A stretch of DNA of 36,621 bases from assembly GCA_003159355.1 (NCBI GenBank), contig PLPA01000191.1, positions 1 through 36,621 on the forward strand, written 5' to 3'. Under the pieces are notes generated by a model. It was not told where the DNA came from, did no database searches, and saw only the letters and a program-made list of their open reading frames with translations. Numbering within the stretch: the stretch's first letter is position 1; each line of letters starts with the position of its first letter. Source of the stretch: Acidobacteriaceae bacterium. GTDB taxonomy: Bacteria; Acidobacteriota; Terriglobia; Terriglobales; Acidobacteriaceae. This document shows, one piece after another, positions 9,054 through 17,753 of the stretch. Made by a program: the position numbers and the translations under genes.

Positions 9054-10211
9054 ATGAGCGACGATTTGATTTTGAAGAATGCCCGGGTAGTGACGCCCAC
9101 GGAAGTTGTTGCAGGATCGGTCCATCTTCGCGACGGCTTGATCGCCGACATTCAAACCGGTCCGATAAATTCGCCGAGCGCTATCGATCTCGAAGGAGAC
9201 TATCTTATTCCCGGTCTGGTCGACCTGCACACCGATAACGTGGAACGCCACATACGTCCGAGAAGAGATGCGGATTGGCCGATGCTGGCTGCGCTTATGG
9301 CGCATGACGCCGAGATGGCGGCCGTGGGCATCACAACTGTTTTCGACGCTCTCTATGTTGGGCAAAGGAACATCGATCCGCAAAGTTCCGGCACGCTTGA
9401 ATTGGCTATTGCCGCGCTTAATGCTGGACGGAAGAAGAAGGTATTTCGCGCAGAACATTTTCTGCATCTGCGCGCCGAAACTTCGCGGGAGGCGATGCCG
9501 GAGATATTCGCTTCGGTCTACCCAGAGGCGAGTGTGCGCTTGATCTCGGTGATGGATCACACACCAGGACAACGGCAATTTGCCAATCGCCAAGGAAACG
9601 GCGGCCAATATGGCGGCGGCGGCCGGAGAAGGGATCGCGGGTCAGCGGAAGAAATTGCAAGCGGACCTGATATGAGCGCAGAAGAGCGCCAGGAAAAGAT
9701 AGCCGCGTCCAACCGCGCCAATCTGCTTTCCATGCTTTCCGGTCATTCGATCGCGCTGGCCAGCCACGACGATACGACGATCGAGCATGTGGAGCAGGCG
9801 TACGCGGAGGGGATCAGCATCGCAGAATTTCCGACCTCGGTAATCGCAGCCCAGACAGCGCGCGATAAGGGGATGAAGATCGTGGCCGGCTCACCGAATC
9901 TGGTGATTGGCCGTTCTCTCTCCGGCAACGTCGCCGTTGAAGAACTGGGGCGGCTCGGCCTGCTGGATGTGTTGGCCTCTGATTATGTGCCCGCAAGCCT
10001 GCTGCACGGTGCATTCCTATTGTCAGAAAAGATTGGGATCCCACTGCCGGAAGCGATCGGAATGGTTACTCTGAATCCCGCGCAACTGACGGGCCTGAAC
10101 GACCGTGGCTGCATCGCGCATGGCAAGCGCGCCGATCTGGTGCGTGTGCGAATGGAAGAGGGGCTTCCGGTTCCGACAATTGTATGGCGCGAAGGAATGC
10201 GCGTCTGCTAG
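9054..10211 (+). CDS. phnM: PhnM-family amidohydrolase (paralog 1)
   Basis: IPGLVDLHTDNVERHIRPR, AEHFLHLRAE, LISVMDHTPGQRQFANRQ, IALASHDDTTIEHV, LLDVLASDYVPASLLHGAF. Confidence 0.92.
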   Translation: MSDDLILKNARVVTPTEVVAGSVHLRDGLIADIQTGPINSPSAIDLEGDYLIPGLVDLHTDNVERHIRPRRDADWPMLAALMAHDAEMAAVGITTVFDALYVGQRNIDPQSSGTLELAIAALNAGRKKKVFRAEHFLHLRAETSREAMPEIFASVYPEASVRLISVMDHTPGQRQFANRQGNGGQYGGGGRRRDRGSAEEIASGPDMSAEERQEKIAASNRANLLSMLSGHSIALASHDDTTIEHVEQAYAEGISIAEFPTSVIAAQTARDKGMKIVAGSPNLVIGRSLSGNVAVEELGRLGLLDVLASDYVPASLLHGAFLLSEKIGIPLPEAIGMVTLNPAQLTGLNDRGCIAHGKRADLVRVRMEEGLPVPTIVWREGMRVC

Positions 10212-10241
10212 GTGCATACTCGCCACGGATTGGATGACTTT

Positions 10242-11072
10242 ATGAATATCAGTGTAAGTATGTATGAGGACACCGCAGCGTTCTCGGACGTTGCCGGAGA
10301 GTTCCTGCGCTCGCAACCGGTTCACCACAACCTGATTCTCACGCGGCTGGATGGACGTCAGGCCGTTCCTGGTGCTGGCCGTTATTGGGTTGTAATGAAA
10401 GGCGGGCAGGCTGCCGGCGTGGCGATCCAAACCGATCCGGCTCGTTTCGCGATGATTGTGCCGATGGACCGTGTTTCAACAATCGCCTTGGTTGATGCCA
10501 TAGTAGACGGCGGAGTTGTTCTCCCTGGTGTCTTTGGCGATGTGGCAACCGCAGCCAGCTTTGCCGGACGATGGACCGAAAGATTCAAATCAGCGGCAAC
10601 GCCAACGCATGGCAGTCGCCTATATGAATTGCAGGAGCTGAATGCGATAGGAACCGTCAAAGGGAAACACCGCAAGGCCGATGAGTCAGATCGCAAGCTG
10701 GCGGAGGCTTGGTTGAAGGCGTTCCAGACTGAAACCCTCAATCCAACCGGAAACATCGATCGCCTAGTGGATGGCTGGCTCACGGAGGGACAGCTTTGGC
10801 TTTGGCAAGACGGCGAACCGGTTTCCATGGTTGTTGCTCAGAAGCCCATCGTAGAAGTTGCCCGCCTCTCGACTGTCTATACCCCTCCAAAGAAGAGGAG
10901 GCGCGGATACGCCGCAGCCTGCGTTCATACGATTTCAAAGAAACTAACGGAGGCAGGCCTTCATTGCATTCTCTACACTGACTTGGGAAATCCCACATCG
11001 AACTCGATCTATCGCCGCATGGGATACCGCGCCATTGCGGAGGGGATTCACTATCGCTTCAACCGGACTTGA
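10242..11072 (+). CDS. GNAT-family N-acetyltransferase
   Basis: C-terminal ...VARLSTVYTPPKKRRRGYAAACVHTISKKLTEAGLHCILYTDLGNPTSNSIYRRMGYRAI shows the GNAT acetyl-CoA loop and beta6/7. A GTG start at 10212 is also possible. Confidence 0.82.
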   Translation: MNISVSMYEDTAAFSDVAGEFLRSQPVHHNLILTRLDGRQAVPGAGRYWVVMKGGQAAGVAIQTDPARFAMIVPMDRVSTIALVDAIVDGGVVLPGVFGDVATAASFAGRWTERFKSAATPTHGSRLYELQELNAIGTVKGKHRKADESDRKLAEAWLKAFQTETLNPTGNIDRLVDGWLTEGQLWLWQDGEPVSMVVAQKPIVEVARLSTVYTPPKKRRRGYAAACVHTISKKLTEAGLHCILYTDLGNPTSNSIYRRMGYRAIAEGIHYRFNRT

Positions 11073-11084
11073 ACGAAGATATGT

Positions 11085-12278
11085 GTGCCGCCAAACATGA
11101 AGACAACTACGAATGCACAAAACACAAAGGATGGCGCAATGCCGAATGAGTTGATGTTGAAGAATGCAAGGATTGTAACACCGACTGAGATCGTGGAGGG
11201 ATCGGTTCTTCTTCGCGACGGTCTGATTGCCGATATTCAATCCGGTCCGGTCGTGTTGGCGAAGTCTATCGACCTCGAAGGAGACTATCTCATCCCCGGT
11301 CTGGTCGATCTGCACACGGACAATTTTGAGCGCCTTGTAAAGCCGAGGAACAATGTGGATTGGCCGGTGATGGCCTCCTTGGTGGCGCACGATGCGCACA
11401 TGGTCTCTGCCGGCATTACCACCATCTTCGATTCGCTCTACGTGGGGTTCCTGGGCTTCGGATCGCGTAGCTTCGACACGCTCAAGAATACAATCTCCGA
11501 ATTGGAGATATGCCAGAGAAGCGGAATGTTTCGTGGAGATCACCTGCTGCACTTGCGCGCCGAAGTATCGATGGAGGTAATGCTCGAGCAGTTTTCATCA
11601 GTCTTTCCAGAGGAGAAGGTGAGGCTGGTTTCCTTGATGGATCACACGCCGGGGCAGCGGCAATGGAGAGACCTCGACAAGTATGTAGCGATGGAGAAGA
11701 AGGATTTTCATCTCACGCAGGAGGAAGTCGACAACTTCCTGAAGACTGCTCAGGAGCGGCATGAAAAAGTCTCTCCAGCAAATCGCGTCAAGCTGCTTTC
11801 CATGGTCGAGGGTCATTCCATCGCCCTGGCAAGTCACGACGACACCACCGTCGAGCATGTGGAGCAGGCTCATGCGGAGGGCATTACGATCTCCGAGTTT
11901 CCCACCACGATTGAAGCGGCAGAGACGGCGCGCGCCAAGGGAATGCATGTAGTCGCGGGATCGCCGAATCTTGTGCTGGGGCGGTCGCACTCCGGCAATG
12001 TTTCGGTAGAGGAGCTTGCGCGGCGCGGTCTGCTGGATGCGCTGGCCTCGGACTACGTGCCATCGAGCCTGCTGCACGGCGCATTCCTGCTCACCCAGAA
12101 GATAGCAATGCCGCTGCACGAGGCTATCAAGATGGTCACCCTGGCTCCGGCGCGGATGGCTGGCTTGCAGGATCGCGGCAGCATCGAGACAGGTATGCGA
12201 GCCGATCTGGTGCGTGTGAAGCAGGCGCACGGCTTACCGCTTCCGTTGACGGTTTGGCGCGAAGGAGTGCGAGTGTGA
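11085..12278 (+). CDS. phnM: PhnM-family amidohydrolase (paralog 2)
   Basis: LIPGLVDLHTDNFERLVKPR, GDHLLHLRAE, LVSLMDHTPGQRQW, IALASHDDTTVEHV, NLVLGRSHSGNVSVEELA. May start downstream of 11085 (for example 11140). Confidence 0.92.
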   Translation: MPPNMKTTTNAQNTKDGAMPNELMLKNARIVTPTEIVEGSVLLRDGLIADIQSGPVVLAKSIDLEGDYLIPGLVDLHTDNFERLVKPRNNVDWPVMASLVAHDAHMVSAGITTIFDSLYVGFLGFGSRSFDTLKNTISELEICQRSGMFRGDHLLHLRAEVSMEVMLEQFSSVFPEEKVRLVSLMDHTPGQRQWRDLDKYVAMEKKDFHLTQEEVDNFLKTAQERHEKVSPANRVKLLSMVEGHSIALASHDDTTVEHVEQAHAEGITISEFPTTIEAAETARAKGMHVVAGSPNLVLGRSHSGNVSVEELARRGLLDALASDYVPSSLLHGAFLLTQKIAMPLHEAIKMVTLAPARMAGLQDRGSIETGMRADLVRVKQAHGLPLPLTVWREGVRV

Positions 12279-12841
12279 TCGCGGCGCAATTCCGTCAGAA
12301 ACATATTCATGTCACCGGCGCGGCGGGTAGCGGAGTCACGACTCTGGGCAGTGCGCTTAGCCAGGCACTGGGCAGTACGCAACTCGATATCGACGACTAT
12401 TACTGGTTTCCCACCGAGTCACCGTACACGATAAAGCGTCCGCGTGAGCAGCGATTGGCGCTGTTGAACGAAGATTTTGCACGGGCCTCCGACACGGGGT
12501 GGGTGCTCTCCGGTTCTATCCTGGAATGGGGCGATTCGCTAATTCCACTCTTTGACTTGGTAATCTTTATTTCAACGCAGACCGAGTTGCGCTTGAAACG
12601 TCTTCAAGCGCGCGAAGCAGCCCGCTTCGGAGCTGAGGCTATTGCACCAGGCGGGTCAAGACATGAAGTATATGAGGCGTTTATAAAGTGGGCTGCGGCT
12701 TATGAGGCGTTGCACCACGAGGGCCGCATCCGCTCTCGGCATGAGGCTTTGCTCGCGCAACTTCCCTGCCCAATCTTGCGTCTCGACGGCAGTCTGCCTG
12801 TTGAACTTCTTGTACAGCAGGCAATCAGTAAGCTGGGATAA
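12275..12841 (+). CDS. P-loop nucleoside/nucleotide kinase-like protein (possible functional stand-in for PhnN)
   Basis: HVTGAAGSGVTTLGSALSQALG Walker A, TQLDIDDYYW substrate motif. Probable GTG start overlaps the preceding phnM stop (GTGTGA). TTG start at 12254 given by the track. Confidence 0.75.
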   Translation: MIAAQFRQKHIHVTGAAGSGVTTLGSALSQALGSTQLDIDDYYWFPTESPYTIKRPREQRLALLNEDFARASDTGWVLSGSILEWGDSLIPLFDLVIFISTQTELRLKRLQAREAARFGAEAIAPGGSRHEVYEAFIKWAAAYEALHHEGRIRSRHEALLAQLPCPILRLDGSLPVELLVQQAISKLG

Positions 12842-12860
12842 CTTGTAACGTTATCCCAGC
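12832..12860. terminator. Hairpin GCTGGGATAAC-ttgtaac-GTTATCCCAGC between convergent genes
   Basis: 11-bp perfect stem and 7-nt loop; no U-tract, so the terminator role is uncertain. Confidence 0.5.
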
Positions 12861-12872
12861 GTTCCGCAACGG

Positions 12873-13571
12873 TTACAAGTACTTTTCGACAAACTCCTCG
12901 GCGCTCATCTTGCGCAGGTCGGGCATGGCGATTTCGAGCTTCTCGCGCGGCCAATCCCACCATGCCAGCTTGAGAAGCCCCTCCTGCACTTTCTCGGGAA
13001 AGCGAAAGCGAATGTGCTTTGCCGGCACGCCGCCTACGATGGCAAAGGGCGGCACATCTTTGGAGACGACCGCGCCTGCGCCGATGCCTGCGCCTGTGCC
13101 GATTCTCACGCCGGGAAGAATGACCGCGCCGTGGCCGATCCACACATCGTTTCCCAGGGTAACTCTATGCTCTTTTCGCCACTCGAAAAACTCGTGATCG
13201 TCTTCGACCGCAAAGCCATACGATTCGCTGCGGTAAGTGAAGTGATGCAGCGCGGCGCGCCACATGGGATGGTTTCCTGGATTGATGCGGTTGGCCGATG
13301 CGATGGAACAGAATTTGCCGATGTCGGCCCATACGATACTACAGTCGTTGACGACATAGGAATAGTCGCCGAAGGTGGATTCTCCCATTGAGGTTCGTGG
13401 ACCGATCGATGTGTAAGGCCCAAGTACGCACTTGCGCACGCGAGCGGTGGGATCGATGCGAGGCTCCAGTCCAAGGGACTGTCTTTTCGCCTGGGTCTGA
13501 TCCGCCGGTGGATCGGGCAGGGTCTCCATTGGTTCAAGGTGTGTGGTCGCCATCTCTTTCTCTCCATTCAT
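12873..13571 (-). CDS. Phosphonate-operon hexapeptide-repeat acyltransferase (DapH/LbH type)
   Basis: ARVRKCVLGPYTSIGPRTSMGESTFGDYSYVVNDCSIVWADIGKFCSIASANRINPGNHPMW...LGNDVWIGHGAVILPGVRIGTGAGIGAGAVVSKDVPPFAIVGGVPAKHIRFRF: left-handed beta-helix repeats, of the type found in phn operons. Confidence 0.88.
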   Translation of the reverse strand: MNGEKEMATTHLEPMETLPDPPADQTQAKRQSLGLEPRIDPTARVRKCVLGPYTSIGPRTSMGESTFGDYSYVVNDCSIVWADIGKFCSIASANRINPGNHPMWRAALHHFTYRSESYGFAVEDDHEFFEWRKEHRVTLGNDVWIGHGAVILPGVRIGTGAGIGAGAVVSKDVPPFAIVGGVPAKHIRFRFPEKVQEGLLKLAWWDWPREKLEIAMPDLRKMSAEEFVEKYL

Positions 13572-13592
13572 TGATTTGAATTGTTGCTGGAA

Positions 13593-15026
13593 TCAGTGGG
13601 CGGTTATGTCCTGCAACTCCCGATGAACCTGCGCGGCTACTTCGGGCAAGGACAACATGCATTGCGCAAGGATGCGCTCGTGGCTTCTTGCATCGAAGCC
13701 CTCGATACGCAACGACAGGACAGCTTCAGTCCCGGACTCACGAACCAGGACGACGCCGTCTTTCAGGGTGAAGCGAAGACCGTCGATTTTCAAGATGCCG
13801 GCTTCGGGAAATGCGGCGGTCAACGCATCCACAGCTCTACTGAAGGTCAGCGATTCAGTTGGTATGCGCAACTCCGGCATAGCGAAGATTTGTGGCAGGC
13901 CGCGCCGAAGCTGGGCCAGCGACAGACCCTTCTGTTGCAACAGATCGAGAATGAAGAGCGCGGCAAAGAGTCCATCGTCACCGCCGTTCAGCTCCTCAAA
14001 GAAGTAGTGGCCGCAGGCGTCGAGGCCCATCAACGCCTGCTCAACCACCATCCGGCCGCGCATGAAGGCATGGCCAGTCCGTTCGAGGAGTGGTATTCCT
14101 CGAAGCTGCTCGATGGCGCGACGCACGAGGTCGGAAGATTTGATATCGACGACAATCCTGCGGTTTGCAGAGCCAGTCTTGTCTTGTTCCTCAAGCACCG
14201 CATGGGTCAACAGGATCGCTATCTCATCCGGAGAGACAAAGATTCCTTCTTCATCGACAAAGGCAACGCGGTCTCCATCGCCGTCCCATGCAATGCCGAT
14301 CGAGTCTGGCTGCTCGGCAACCGCACCGCTCAAGCGCGTGAGATTGGATGCGCGCGAGCAATCCGGGGAGCGGTCGGGAAAGTTGCCGTCGATGACGCAC
14401 GATATGCAAGTCACATCGAAGCCCAGGCGGCGGAATATCTCCGGAGCGATCTCCGACCAGGCTCCGTTTCCCGCATCCAGTACTACTTGTCCAGGCCCGT
14501 TTGCATGGAGATGGTTCCACCGCTTCAGCAAGGTTCGCTCATAGTCCTGGAGAAGATTGATCTCTTCTCTGTGGCCGCTACCGGGGCGAAATGCGCGCTT
14601 TATGGTAAGCGCGCGTATCTTGGCGAGTTGCTCTGGAGTTGTAGGAGACGAGCCGAGCATCAGCTTAAGTCCATTGTGAGAGGCTGGATTATGCGAAGCA
14701 GTCACAATCAGCACCGCATCCGCGTTGACCCGGCTGGCTGTAAAATACGCCAGCGGAGTGGGGCCTTGTCCTGCATCCAGAACATCAACGCCAGTTGCGA
14801 GCAGCCCTTCTGCAAGAGCGTGCTTCAACGCAGGCGTGCTCAATCTGAAATCTCCCGCAACCACCACGCGAGAAGAAGGCGGAAGCATGGTGCCGATCGC
14901 GCCGCCAATATCGCGGAAGAGTTCAGTCGAAACGGCATCTGGAAAGACGCCGCGCAGGTCGCAGGGCTTCCACGGATCTGACTCAGGCAAGATCAACTCC
15001 TCTGCCATGGCATGATTCATTGTCAT
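13593..15026 (-). CDS. Alpha-D-phosphohexomutase family (phosphomannomutase/phosphoglucomutase-like)
   Basis: VLIVTASHNPASHNGLKLM phosphoserine loop, GIAWDGDGDRVAFVDEEG metal loop, GGDDGLFAALFILDLL. ATG at 15026 overlaps the upstream stop (ATGA). Confidence 0.92.
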   Translation of the reverse strand: MTMNHAMAEELILPESDPWKPCDLRGVFPDAVSTELFRDIGGAIGTMLPPSSRVVVAGDFRLSTPALKHALAEGLLATGVDVLDAGQGPTPLAYFTASRVNADAVLIVTASHNPASHNGLKLMLGSSPTTPEQLAKIRALTIKRAFRPGSGHREEINLLQDYERTLLKRWNHLHANGPGQVVLDAGNGAWSEIAPEIFRRLGFDVTCISCVIDGNFPDRSPDCSRASNLTRLSGAVAEQPDSIGIAWDGDGDRVAFVDEEGIFVSPDEIAILLTHAVLEEQDKTGSANRRIVVDIKSSDLVRRAIEQLRGIPLLERTGHAFMRGRMVVEQALMGLDACGHYFFEELNGGDDGLFAALFILDLLQQKGLSLAQLRRGLPQIFAMPELRIPTESLTFSRAVDALTAAFPEAGILKIDGLRFTLKDGVVLVRESGTEAVLSLRIEGFDARSHERILAQCMLSLPEVAAQVHRELQDITAH

Positions 15027-15760
15027 GAAGACCTCAAGTAGACCCGATCCAGAAGCTGAAACGGTGCTTCCGGATGCGACTCGTGAAAGATGCAAACAGA
15101 ATCGACCAACAATGCCTCGCCACAAACCGATGCAAAGCGTTGGCGGAGATATTGTTTAAGAGGCGGCAGCGCTTCCGGAGGCATAGAACCGGTGAGCGAC
15201 ATATGAAACTTCCAGGTATCGAGGACGTAAGGATAACCCCATCGCAAGACATATTCCCGCTCCCGCAGAGAGAGAGAGTCTCGCAATCGTTGCGCCAATT
15301 CGGCCTCCGTGGCTGGGAGTCGATAGCGATCAAACTCGCGTACGCAATCGGTTGCCAGATGGCAGAACTCTTCGCTCGATGCCGACAGAGTGAGGGCGAG
15401 AAACCGTCCCAAGGTTCCTATGCGAAGTGGGGGCGCGCAAAAGCAAACGTGTCTCTTGGCTAATTCGTGGAGAGCTGCCTGCAAATCTTCATACGTTGCG
15501 TTTTCCGCAAGCCGAAAGGGAGGCTTGAGAGTTGCATGAAACCCATAGCGGCGCGGGCTTTCGGTAGCGCGCAGCCATTCTTCATGTTGGATGTGATCGG
15601 GCAAATCTGGATCGAGATCGGCGCCTGTGGCGGCGTCACGGCCAAGCCATCGACTGCCTTGACCGTAGAGCGGCGCACTGGGGCTGGGGCAGAAGTAGAT
15701 TGCGTATCGCGATGTGTTTCCGTTCAGATCGTGCATATTAAAATCGGTCCTCTTTGCCAT
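15023..15760 (-). CDS. DUF1045 phosphonate-associated protein, 2H phosphoesterase-like
   Basis: RYAIYFCPSPSAPLYGQGSRWLGRDAATG, PRRYGFHATLKPPFRL and WKFHMSLTGSMP: the two H-x-T/S motifs of 2H phosphoesterases and the DUF1045 pattern. Confidence 0.9.
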   Translation of the reverse strand: MAKRTDFNMHDLNGNTSRYAIYFCPSPSAPLYGQGSRWLGRDAATGADLDPDLPDHIQHEEWLRATESPRRYGFHATLKPPFRLAENATYEDLQAALHELAKRHVCFCAPPLRIGTLGRFLALTLSASSEEFCHLATDCVREFDRYRLPATEAELAQRLRDSLSLREREYVLRWGYPYVLDTWKFHMSLTGSMPPEALPPLKQYLRQRFASVCGEALLVDSVCIFHESHPEAPFQLLDRVYLRSS

Positions 15761-15779
15761 CTTTCATAAGTCGATCTTT

Positions 15780-17753
15780 CTACAGCGTAGGTTGCAGCAG
15801 GTGTCCGTTACCATGTTGCTTTGATGCGGCGCCATGCGCCTGATGATGCGCCTCCAGCGGAATGCTCGCGGAGAAGACTTCTTCGGATTCAGTCTGATGT
15901 CCAAACTGTATCTGAAAAAGCCGCCAGTAAAGCCCGCGCAGGTCAAGCAACTCCTCGTGTGTGCCGATCTCCGCGACCTTGCCTTTGTGCATCACCAGAA
16001 TTCTGTCTGCGGTGAGAATTGTTGATAGACGATGAGCGATCACGATTGAGGTTCTGTTTTCGATCAAACGGTTCATGGCTCCGCGAATGCGCGCTTCGGT
16101 CTCGATATCAATATTCGAAGTGGCTTCATCCAACAGCAGATATTGTGGATTGTGGGCTAGCGCGCGGGCAAAGGCAATCATCTGCTTCTGTCCGGTGGAG
16201 AGATTATCGCCGCGCTCTTGCACCCACGTCTCCAGCCCCTCCGGCAAATCTTGCAGCAGCGCGTCCAGCCCTATCTGGTGGGCTGCGCGCATCGCATCCT
16301 CGTCAGTCAACGTCTCGGAGCCAAAGCGAATGTTGTCCAGAATCGTTCCTTCGCGGACGTACGTGTCCTGCAGGACGGCGCCGAACTGACGGCGCAGATC
16401 GGAAGGGTGCATCTCCCATATATCGATGCCGCCGATGCGGATGGTTCCACGCTGCGGCCGATAAAACCGCAACAGAAGATTGCTTATGGTTGTTTTGCCC
16501 GCGCCCGTGTGCCCAACGATCGCCAGCATTTCACCGGCGCGAATATGGAAGCTGACATCGTTCAACACCCAGCGGTCAGCTTTGTAAGCAAACCATACAT
16601 TCTCGAATGCGATATCGAGGCCGCCGGGCTTTGCCTCGGTACGCGGCTCCAAGTCCGCTGGAGCTTCCGTGTCAAGAAGAGCGAAGACCTTTTCGGCGGA
16701 GACGATGCTGGTCTGCAAGATGCTGTACCGCTCGCTGATCTCCTGGATGGGACGCAGGAATTTGGTTCCATATTGCAGGAAGGCAACGAGCGTTCCGATG
16801 GAGAGGCCGCCGGGATGGAGCAGATGGGCGCCGACGATGAGCAGTCCGGCCTGCGAGATGGTGCCGAGCAACTCGATGGACGGCATGAACCATGCGTTGG
16901 CCGTGACCCACTGCTTGGATGCCTCCATGTGTTCGCGGTTGATCGCGTCGAAGGTCTCCAGGCTCGTCTGCTGGCGATTGAACAGATGCACCACGTAGAT
17001 GCCGTTGACATGCTCGGCGATGAATGCGTTGATCCGGGCCAAGAGAATGCGGACCCTCTGCTGGCTGCGGGTGATGATGCGGCGGAATATCGTGGTCAAG
17101 ACTACGAAGACGGGAATGACGGCGGCCAGCACCAGCGACATATTCCAGTTGATGCGGACCATTGCGGCAAGAAAGAAGAGGGTCATTACCGCATTGGCCA
17201 GCAGGGCTACGATTCCGTTGGCGAATAGATCGTTTAAAGCCTCGATATCCGTGGTGAGGCGCGTCACCAATCGCCCGGCCGGAGTTACATCGTAGTAGCT
17301 GACGGGGAGTTGGTGCAGATGCTTGAGCAATTTGCGGCGAAGGTCGGCCATGGCCATCTGGCCGGTCCACTGCGCCAGGAAGTTCTGTGCGCTGTCGATC
17401 ACCAGCGTTAGCGCGAGCACGCCGAGATACACGACGGAAAGCAGAGCGATGCCCCGCGTGGAGTTTTCCGGCAATACGCCGGCAAGCGGTCCCCATTTTG
17501 TCGCGTGTTTGAGGAAATACACATCAATAGCGACGGAAAGAATCAGCGGGTTGAGGACCTGTAGCAAGGTGGAAACGAGAGAGCAGACAAGGGAAGCGAA
17601 GACGCAGATCCAATAGGGCGCCAGAAGCTTCAGCAGGCGCGAGAGCAGATACCAATCGCGGACATTGGCGGAGACTTCCTCGGCATTGGCGTTGCCACTG
17701 CCCATGCCTCTGCCGCCGCCTCCGCCATGCAGGCCAAATCCGTAGGCGCTCAC
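15780..17753 (-). CDS. ABC exporter half-transporter B (TMD+NBD, canonical catalytic Glu)
   Basis: VGHTGAGKTTISNLLLRFY, LSTGQKQMIAFARALAHNPQYLLLDEATSNIDIETE, IVIAHRLSTI. ATGA overlap with the upstream half-transporter. Confidence 0.93.
   Translation of the reverse strand: MSAYGFGLHGGGGGRGMGSGNANAEEVSANVRDWYLLSRLLKLLAPYWICVFASLVCSLVSTLLQVLNPLILSVAIDVYFLKHATKWGPLAGVLPENSTRGIALLSVVYLGVLALTLVIDSAQNFLAQWTGQMAMADLRRKLLKHLHQLPVSYYDVTPAGRLVTRLTTDIEALNDLFANGIVALLANAVMTLFFLAAMVRINWNMSLVLAAVIPVFVVLTTIFRRIITRSQQRVRILLARINAFIAEHVNGIYVVHLFNRQQTSLETFDAINREHMEASKQWVTANAWFMPSIELLGTISQAGLLIVGAHLLHPGGLSIGTLVAFLQYGTKFLRPIQEISERYSILQTSIVSAEKVFALLDTEAPADLEPRTEAKPGGLDIAFENVWFAYKADRWVLNDVSFHIRAGEMLAIVGHTGAGKTTISNLLLRFYRPQRGTIRIGGIDIWEMHPSDLRRQFGAVLQDTYVREGTILDNIRFGSETLTDEDAMRAAHQIGLDALLQDLPEGLETWVQERGDNLSTGQKQMIAFARALAHNPQYLLLDEATSNIDIETEARIRGAMNRLIENRTSIVIAHRLSTILTADRILVMHKGKVAEIGTHEELLDLRGLYWRLFQIQFGHQTESEEVFSASIPLEAHHQAHGAASKQHGNGHLLQPTL

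Noticed and set aside
12422-12433. CCGTACACGATA as an operator
   Set aside because: Within the kinase-like coding sequence, with poor dyad symmetry.
13581-14981. 466-aa plus-strand ORF
   Set aside because: Antisense to the phosphohexomutase, which has clear motifs on the minus strand.
16218-17228. 336-aa plus-strand ORF
   Set aside because: Antisense to half-transporter B.
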